Notes under the pieces: generated by a model
The model's database searches: none
What the model saw: the letters and a program-made list of their open reading frames with translations, nothing else
What the model was told of the DNA's origin: nothing
Source: an uncultured Limnohabitans sp.
GTDB taxonomy: Bacteria > Pseudomonadota > Gammaproteobacteria > Burkholderiales > Burkholderiaceae_C
Reading direction: 5' to 3'
Assembly (NCBI RefSeq): GCF_937889215.1
Contig: NZ_CALBEX010000174.1
Coordinates: 1 to 8,530, forward strand
DNA length: 8,530 nucleotides
Shown: in pieces, positions 5,439 through 8,530 of the stretch
Layout of the letters: each line of letters starts with the position of its first letter
Position numbering within the stretch: the stretch's first letter is position 1
Program-made: the position numbers and the translations under genes

Positions 5439-6106
5439 AGTTTTACCTCGACTCGGCCGATGCCCGTCAGTGGGCCTTGCCTGCCGGTTGCCCGCCAGTG
5501 CAGGGCGTCACGACCAATCCCACGCTGGTGTTGCAAGCGGGTTTGCCGGTCAGTTTGGCCGGTTATTTGAGACTGGTGACGCAGGCTGGCGAGGCCCGCA
5601 TGCCCGAGTTGATGCTGCAATTGCCCCATCCCGATGTGCGCGAGGCCGTGCAATGGCTGGCGGTGTTGCTGCCCGCTGCCGGGCAAGCCCAGGTGCACCT
5701 GACCATCAAATTGCCCTGTCACCCCGACTGGCAAGCCGTGTTGCGTGAGGTGCAGGCACAGGGCGTGCCCACACTGTTGACGGGTTTGGCCAACCCGGTT
5801 CAATTGCTGTGGGCGAGGGCGCAAGGGGCAAGTTATGTGGCGCCCTATGTGGGCCGTTTGCAAGCCGATGGACGCGATGTGTGGGCCTTGATCGAGGCCT
5901 GCGTGGCGGTGCAAGCCGATGGCCTGCAGTTGCTGGCCGCCAGCATCAAGTCGGCTGATGTGTTGTCGCGGCTGATCGCAATGGGTGCGCAGGCGGTCAC
6001 TGTACGTCCCGATTTTGCCGCTGAGCTGGCCACCGACCCACTTACCATGGCGGCCATGGTGCAGTTTGACAGGGACGTGCAAACGAGCCAAAACGCGGTT
6101 TTGTAG
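5435..6106 (+). CDS. Transaldolase / fructose-6-phosphate aldolase (FSA) family protein
   Basis: This 223-residue class I aldolase-fold enzyme is expected to cleave or transfer part of a phosphosugar in the cytoplasm through a lysine Schiff base. It follows the short FSA/TalC subgroup: FYLDSAD with Asp6, GVTTNPT at 24-30 with Thr26 and Asn28, Gln62, the Schiff-base Lys92 in TIKLP, Thr116 in PTLLTG, SYVAPYVGR at 133-141 with Tyr138 and Arg141, and LAASIK at 167-172. These align with E. coli FSA Asp6, Asn28, Gln59, Lys85, Thr109, Tyr131, Arg134 and Ser166, so the catalytic set looks complete. The length matches FSA (about 220). The ATG overlaps the regulator stop as ATGA, so translation is coupled, and it is the last gene of the rightward operon. 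Whether it cleaves fructose 6-phosphate, acts as a transaldolase or uses another ketose phosphate cannot be told from sequence. Confidence 0.9.
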   Translation: MKFYLDSADARQWALPAGCPPVQGVTTNPTLVLQAGLPVSLAGYLRLVTQAGEARMPELMLQLPHPDVREAVQWLAVLLPAAGQAQVHLTIKLPCHPDWQAVLREVQAQGVPTLLTGLANPVQLLWARAQGASYVAPYVGRLQADGRDVWALIEACVAVQADGLQLLAASIKSADVLSRLIAMGAQAVTVRPDFAAELATDPLTMAAMVQFDRDVQTSQNAVL

Positions 6107-6259
6107 GCCGTGCCTTCAGGTCCGACGTTGTGTACCGTCGCCTCTTGAAAACGTCGCTTCGCGAAGGGGTTGCTGTCGGACCCCAAAGGCCTGAATTCCA
6201 AGATGAAGGAATGTCGGACCCTCACGACACCGAGCGACAAGGGGCGTTGCTTTTGGCCC
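6107..6259. other. Non-coding junction with short repeats between the sugar locus and the amiC/tsaE block
   Basis: This stretch between two convergent genes holds no credible gene. It contains TGTCGGACCC twice in direct orientation (6174-6183 and 6212-6221), the opposite-strand copy GGTCCGAC (6119-6126), the perfect palindrome CTTCGCGAAG (6157-6166) and the small hairpin ATTCC-N8-GGAAT (6195-6212). It looks like an intergenic repeat element, but this cannot be confirmed without genome comparison. No classic intrinsic terminator is visible for either convergent gene. Confidence 0.5.
6119..6221. repeat. Possible dispersed intergenic repeat built on GTCGGACC / GGTCCGAC
   Basis: A ten-base direct repeat, TGTCGGACCC, occurs twice with a 38-base period. 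An inverted eight-base copy, GGTCCGAC, bounds the left side. This leaves a roughly 100-base unit flanked by inverted ends with internal palindromes. That layout suits a REP- or MITE-like intergenic unit. No coding potential or transposase is present. The extent and nature are inferred from this single copy. Confidence 0.35.
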
Positions 6260-6270
6260 TTAAATGCCCC
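6241..6270 (-). terminator. Weak stem-loop spanning the amiC stop codon
   Basis: GGGGCGTT (6241-6248) can pair with AATGCCCC (6263-6270), with one G-U pair, around a 14-base loop that contains the amiC stop codon. No U run follows on the leftward transcript, so this is at best a weak or Rho-assisted 3' end. Confidence 0.2.
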
Positions 6271-7648
6271 GGTTGCGCGCCAGTGGCGGGTTGTGCGAAA
6301 AATACTGCAAGATGCCGCGCAGCAGCGCTTCGGTGAGTTGCCGTTGGTAGGCCTCGCTGCGCAGCTTTTCCTCTTCTTCGGGGTTGCTGATGAAGGCGGT
6401 TTCGACCAACACGCTGGGGATGTCGGGTGCTTTGAGCACGGCAAAGCCCGCTTGCTCGACGCGAGGCTTGTGCAGGCGCCCTACGCTGCCAATGGCGCTG
6501 AGCAGGCTGCCGCCCAACGCCAAGCTGTCCTTGATTTGTGCGGCGGTGCTCATGTCGAGCAAGGCGCGTTGCACTTGCGCATCCTGCCCGCCCAGGTTCA
6601 CGCCGCCGATCGTGTCGGCTTTGTTTTCTTTTTGTGCCATCCAGCGCGCCGCGCTGCTGGAGGCGCCGCCTTGGCTCAGTGCAAACACGCTGGCCCCTTG
6701 TGGCCTGGGGGTGTAGAACGCATCGGCATGGATGCTGACAAAGAGGTCGGCTTGCACTCGGCGGGCTTTTTGGACACGCACATGCAAGGGCACAAAAAAG
6801 TCGGCATCGCGGGTCATGAAGGCCCGCATTGGGTTGCCATTGATGCTGCTGGCGTTGATGCGGTCACGCAGCATTTTGGCGATCTTGAGCACCACATCTT
6901 TTTCTCGGGTCCCGCCCGGCCCGATGGCGCCGGGGTCTTCACCGCCGTGGCCGGGGTCCAGGGCGACCACGATCAAGCGGTCGGTGTGCGGCTGGGCAAC
7001 CGGCCGTGCAGCGCTGCCGGGGGCGTCCATGTAGGTGCCCGCTGGCGGCAGCAGCTCTGGGCGGCGTGTGGATGCCGGTGGCAAGCCGGCAACGCCCGCT
7101 TGCGTTTGCCGTGCAATCAAATCGCCCAAGGGGTCGTTCACGGAGGCGCTGATGGCCGGCAAGCCGTCGGTTGACTTGGGTGTTTTGGCGGTGATGCGCT
7201 CTTGAATCAGCTGCTCCAGCGGGTCAATGGCTTGGCTGGGGTAGAGGTCGAGCACCAGGCGGTGGGCGTAGGGGGCCACGGGTTGCAGACTGAAGACTTG
7301 CGGCGCAATGGCGTGCTTGAGGTCAATGACCAAGCGCACGACATTGGCGCTGAACTGGCCCACGCGGATGCCGGCAATGTTCGGGTCGGACGCTTGCACC
7401 TTGCCCACCAGCTCGCGCAAAGTGGCGTTCAGCTGCATGCCTTCAATGTCCACCGCCAGGCGCGGCGGCGAGTCGATGAAGGTCTGGGTGCTTTGGATGG
7501 GCGCGTCCGATTCGAGTGTGACGCGGCTGTAATCGGGCGCAGGCCAGACGCGAACCGCCAGCATGTTGGCCCCGCGAGCGAGCTGCGCGGTGCCCAGGCT
7601 CAGCACCAGAAAACCAGCCTTGAGCAGGCCACGGCGGTCACGGCGCAT
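6260..7648 (-). CDS. amiC: N-acetylmuramoyl-L-alanine amidase, AmiC type, Tat-exported
   Basis: This 462-residue periplasmic zinc amidase cleaves peptide stems from murein during daughter-cell separation. The N-terminus has a twin-arginine signal (MRRDRRGLLK, then a hydrophobic stretch, ending near ARGA at 24-27). An AMIN domain (about 29-135), which targets septal murein, follows. After a Pro-rich linker comes the Amidase_3 domain (about 225-455). The expected zinc/catalytic residues are His234 in DPGHGGEDPGA, Glu249 in TREKD, His307 in SIHADA and Glu416 in VETAFISNPEEE. The segment about 328-385 matches the regulatory insertion that blocks the active site in division amidases until an NlpD/EnvC-type activator binds. 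I chose the ATG at 7648 because it begins right at the Tat signal and has AAGG upstream; the ATG at 7741 would add 31 residues before the signal. The start overlaps the tsaE end by 11 bases. Confidence 0.94.
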   Translation of the reverse strand: MRRDRRGLLKAGFLVLSLGTAQLARGANMLAVRVWPAPDYSRVTLESDAPIQSTQTFIDSPPRLAVDIEGMQLNATLRELVGKVQASDPNIAGIRVGQFSANVVRLVIDLKHAIAPQVFSLQPVAPYAHRLVLDLYPSQAIDPLEQLIQERITAKTPKSTDGLPAISASVNDPLGDLIARQTQAGVAGLPPASTRRPELLPPAGTYMDAPGSAARPVAQPHTDRLIVVALDPGHGGEDPGAIGPGGTREKDVVLKIAKMLRDRINASSINGNPMRAFMTRDADFFVPLHVRVQKARRVQADLFVSIHADAFYTPRPQGASVFALSQGGASSSAARWMAQKENKADTIGGVNLGGQDAQVQRALLDMSTAAQIKDSLALGGSLLSAIGSVGRLHKPRVEQAGFAVLKAPDIPSVLVETAFISNPEEEEKLRSEAYQRQLTEALLRGILQYFSHNPPLARNRGI

Positions 7649-8219
7649 GGTCTGCACCTTGAATCCACGCTTGCAGCCACAACTGGCCGCGCTCTGTGCC
7701 TGTGCTGATGCTGACCTGTCGCTGATTTTCATCAATGGCATCGAGTGCGATCACCCAATCGGACGGGGGCAGTTGCCCGGCCACTTTGTCTGGCCATTCC
7801 ATGAGTTTCAGGCCTGGCCCGGCAAAGATGTCGCGAAAGCCGGCGTCTTCCCATTCCTGTGGGTCGTTGAAACGGTAAAAGTCAAAATGCCAGATGTGCC
7901 AGACGGCATCGCTTGTGGCCTCTGGGTTGACCGCAGGTTTGACGGCTTGGTGCGGCTCGACCACGGCGTAAGTCGGGCTTTTGATGCGCCCCGTGACCCC
8001 GGCGGCGCGCAGCAGGTGGCGCACCAAGGTGGTCTTGCCCGCGCCCAGGTTGCCGCGCAGCTCAATGCGCGCATCGCGCCCGCCCGGCCATTGTCCGAGG
8101 TCTTGCGCCAGCTGCTCGGCAAAGGCTTGGGTGTCGGCTTCATGCAGCCACAAACCCTCCCAATGCGCTGGGGCTGCGGGGCTTTCTACAATCGACGGGT
8201 GACTGCTCAACGTACTCAA
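7638..8219 (-). CDS. tsaE: tRNA threonylcarbamoyladenosine biosynthesis ATPase TsaE
   Basis: TsaE is the P-loop ATPase of the TsaB-TsaD-TsaE complex that makes t6A37 in ANN-decoding tRNAs. With the start used here the protein has 193 residues, against about 155 in E. coli. Visible motifs are Walker A GNLGAGKTT at 56-64, KSPTYAVVEP at 80-89, HFDFYRF at 111-117 (switch-like element) and LMEWPDK at 139-145. The start is uncertain, because no ATG or GTG precedes the core. The TTG at 8219 has a good Shine-Dalgarno (AAGAAGG, five bases away). Another TTG at 8282 would add 21 residues, and TTG 8153 lies too close to its GGGAGG. The 8219 start overlaps the divergent queG by 21 bases. The extra N-terminal residues are not recognisable. 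The stop overlaps amiC by 11 bases, so the two are co-expressed. Confidence 0.92.
   Translation of the reverse strand: MSTLSSHPSIVESPAAPAHWEGLWLHEADTQAFAEQLAQDLGQWPGGRDARIELRGNLGAGKTTLVRHLLRAAGVTGRIKSPTYAVVEPHQAVKPAVNPEATSDAVWHIWHFDFYRFNDPQEWEDAGFRDIFAGPGLKLMEWPDKVAGQLPPSDWVIALDAIDENQRQVSISTGTERGQLWLQAWIQGADHAP
8187..8192 (+). promoter_or_regulatory. Candidate -10 box for a leaderless queG transcript
   Basis: TACAAT matches five of six bases of the TATAAT consensus and ends six bases before the queG GTG at 8199. Transcription usually starts about seven bases after the -10 box, which would be at the G of GTG. No Shine-Dalgarno is visible before this start, which agrees with a leaderless message. 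A clear -35 box is not seen. Confidence 0.4.
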
Positions 8220-8530
8220 ATCGACCTTCTTGAACTGTGGCCCCAGATCCAGATCTGGGCGCGTGAGCTGGGATTGTCCCAAATTGGCGTGACGGGTATC
8301 GATTTGTCCTCGGCAGAGCCCGGATTATTGGCTTGGTTGGCGGCGGGTTTTCACGGCAGCATGGGCTACATGGCGGCGCACGGGCTCAATCGAGCCCGCC
8401 CGTCCGAGCTGGTGCCGGGCACAGTGAGCGTGATCACCGCCCGCATGGACTACTTGCCTCATGACACCCCGCCTGACTGGTTGGCGCACGAAACCGCCCG
8501 CAGTTTGCAGCCAGGGGAGGCGGTGGTGTC
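8199..8530 (+). CDS. queG: Epoxyqueuosine reductase QueG, 5' part
   Basis: This is the first 110 codons of QueG, the cobalamin- and iron-sulfur-dependent reductase that converts epoxyqueuosine to queuosine in tRNA, the last step of the pathway. The reading frame from GTG 8199 gives WARELGLSQIGVTGIDLSSAEPG in two conserved blocks (residues 20-42), then YMAAHGLNRARPSELVPGT (57-75) and ITARMDYLPHD (79-89). These match the E. coli protein closely. The ferredoxin-like iron-sulfur domain lies beyond the window. GTG 8199 gives the usual N-terminal length. An in-frame ATG at 8163 would add twelve unrelated residues. It is divergent from tsaE with overlapping 5' ends. The queG-tsaE-amidase neighbourhood is a common proteobacterial arrangement. 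Confidence 0.93.
   Translation, partial: MTAQRTQIDLLELWPQIQIWARELGLSQIGVTGIDLSSAEPGLLAWLAAGFHGSMGYMAAHGLNRARPSELVPGTVSVITARMDYLPHDTPPDWLAHETARSLQPGEAVV
8242..8259. repeat. Perfect 8-base inverted repeat within the 5' end of queG
   Basis: CCCAGATC-CA-GATCTGGG is a perfect inverted repeat with a two-base centre. It covers queG codons 15-20 and lies 23-40 bases upstream of the tsaE TTG start. It encodes PQIQIW, so it could arise by chance from repeated CAG ATC codons, or serve as a protein site or mRNA hairpin for either gene. Confidence 0.35.

Noticed and set aside
4614..6091. Two long minus-strand frames opposite the ROK and aldolase genes
   Set aside because: They have low-information, His/Gln/Arg-rich composition and no domains, and they lie fully antisense to two clear genes.
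6089..6103. CAAAAC-GCG-GTTTTG perfect inverted repeat at the 3' end of the aldolase gene as a terminator
   Set aside because: The stem is AT-rich with a 3-base loop, lies inside the coding sequence and has no following T run.
6170..7174. Long + strand frame opposite amiC
   Set aside because: Antisense to an intact amidase with all zinc ligands. The protein has no recognisable features.
7649..7741. ATG 7741 as the amiC start
   Set aside because: It would place 31 unrelated residues before the twin-arginine signal and extend the overlap with tsaE to about 100 bases.

Overview
The window reads as GC-rich betaproteobacterial chromosome, most likely Burkholderiales/Comamonadaceae. The basis is codon use, protein style, and the adjacent queG, tsaE and amiC-type amidase genes. 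No tRNA, rRNA, CRISPR array, transposase or phage gene is visible. The assignment to a genus is not supported by anything I can compute here.

Positions 1-6106 hold one carbohydrate uptake and catabolism locus arranged as two divergent operons. Leftward from about 2788 run a lipoprotein-type sugar-binding protein, an RbsC-type permease and a PfkB-family (fructokinase-like) kinase cut off by the left edge. Rightward from 2954 run a single-domain sugar ABC ATPase, a FucU/RbsD-family mutarotase, a ROK-family transcriptional repressor and a fructose-6-phosphate aldolase/transaldolase-family enzyme. Most junctions overlap or are tight, so each arm is probably co-transcribed. The likely logic is: bind and import a sugar, interconvert its anomers or ring forms, phosphorylate it, and cleave the phosphosugar by Schiff-base aldol chemistry, with the ROK protein sensing the substrate. 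The set resembles frc-type (fructose) ABC loci, but the substrate cannot be fixed from sequence; a ketohexose is my best inference.

The 165-base region between the two arms (2789-2953) carries two distinct inverted repeats. One is an AT-rich 42-base imperfect repeat (2864-2905). The other is a 20-base LacI-type palindrome with a central CG (2822-2841). This suggests dual control, although only a ROK regulator is encoded in view. A GC-rich hairpin (1710-1740) lies between the binding-protein and permease genes, where it could give differential expression.

Positions 6107-6259 are a non-coding junction with short direct and inverted repeats (GTCGGACC/GGTCCGAC). They separate the sugar locus from a housekeeping block: amiC (Tat-exported cell-division amidase) and tsaE (tRNA t6A factor), overlapping and leftward, and the start of queG (epoxyqueuosine reductase), rightward to the window edge. 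queG and tsaE appear to overlap at their divergent 5' ends. queG has a TACAAT box placed so that its transcript could be leaderless.

Nothing here is a clear-cut new system. The most worthwhile points are the sugar locus of uncertain substrate, its two operators, the degenerate ROK sensor, and the queG/tsaE start region.
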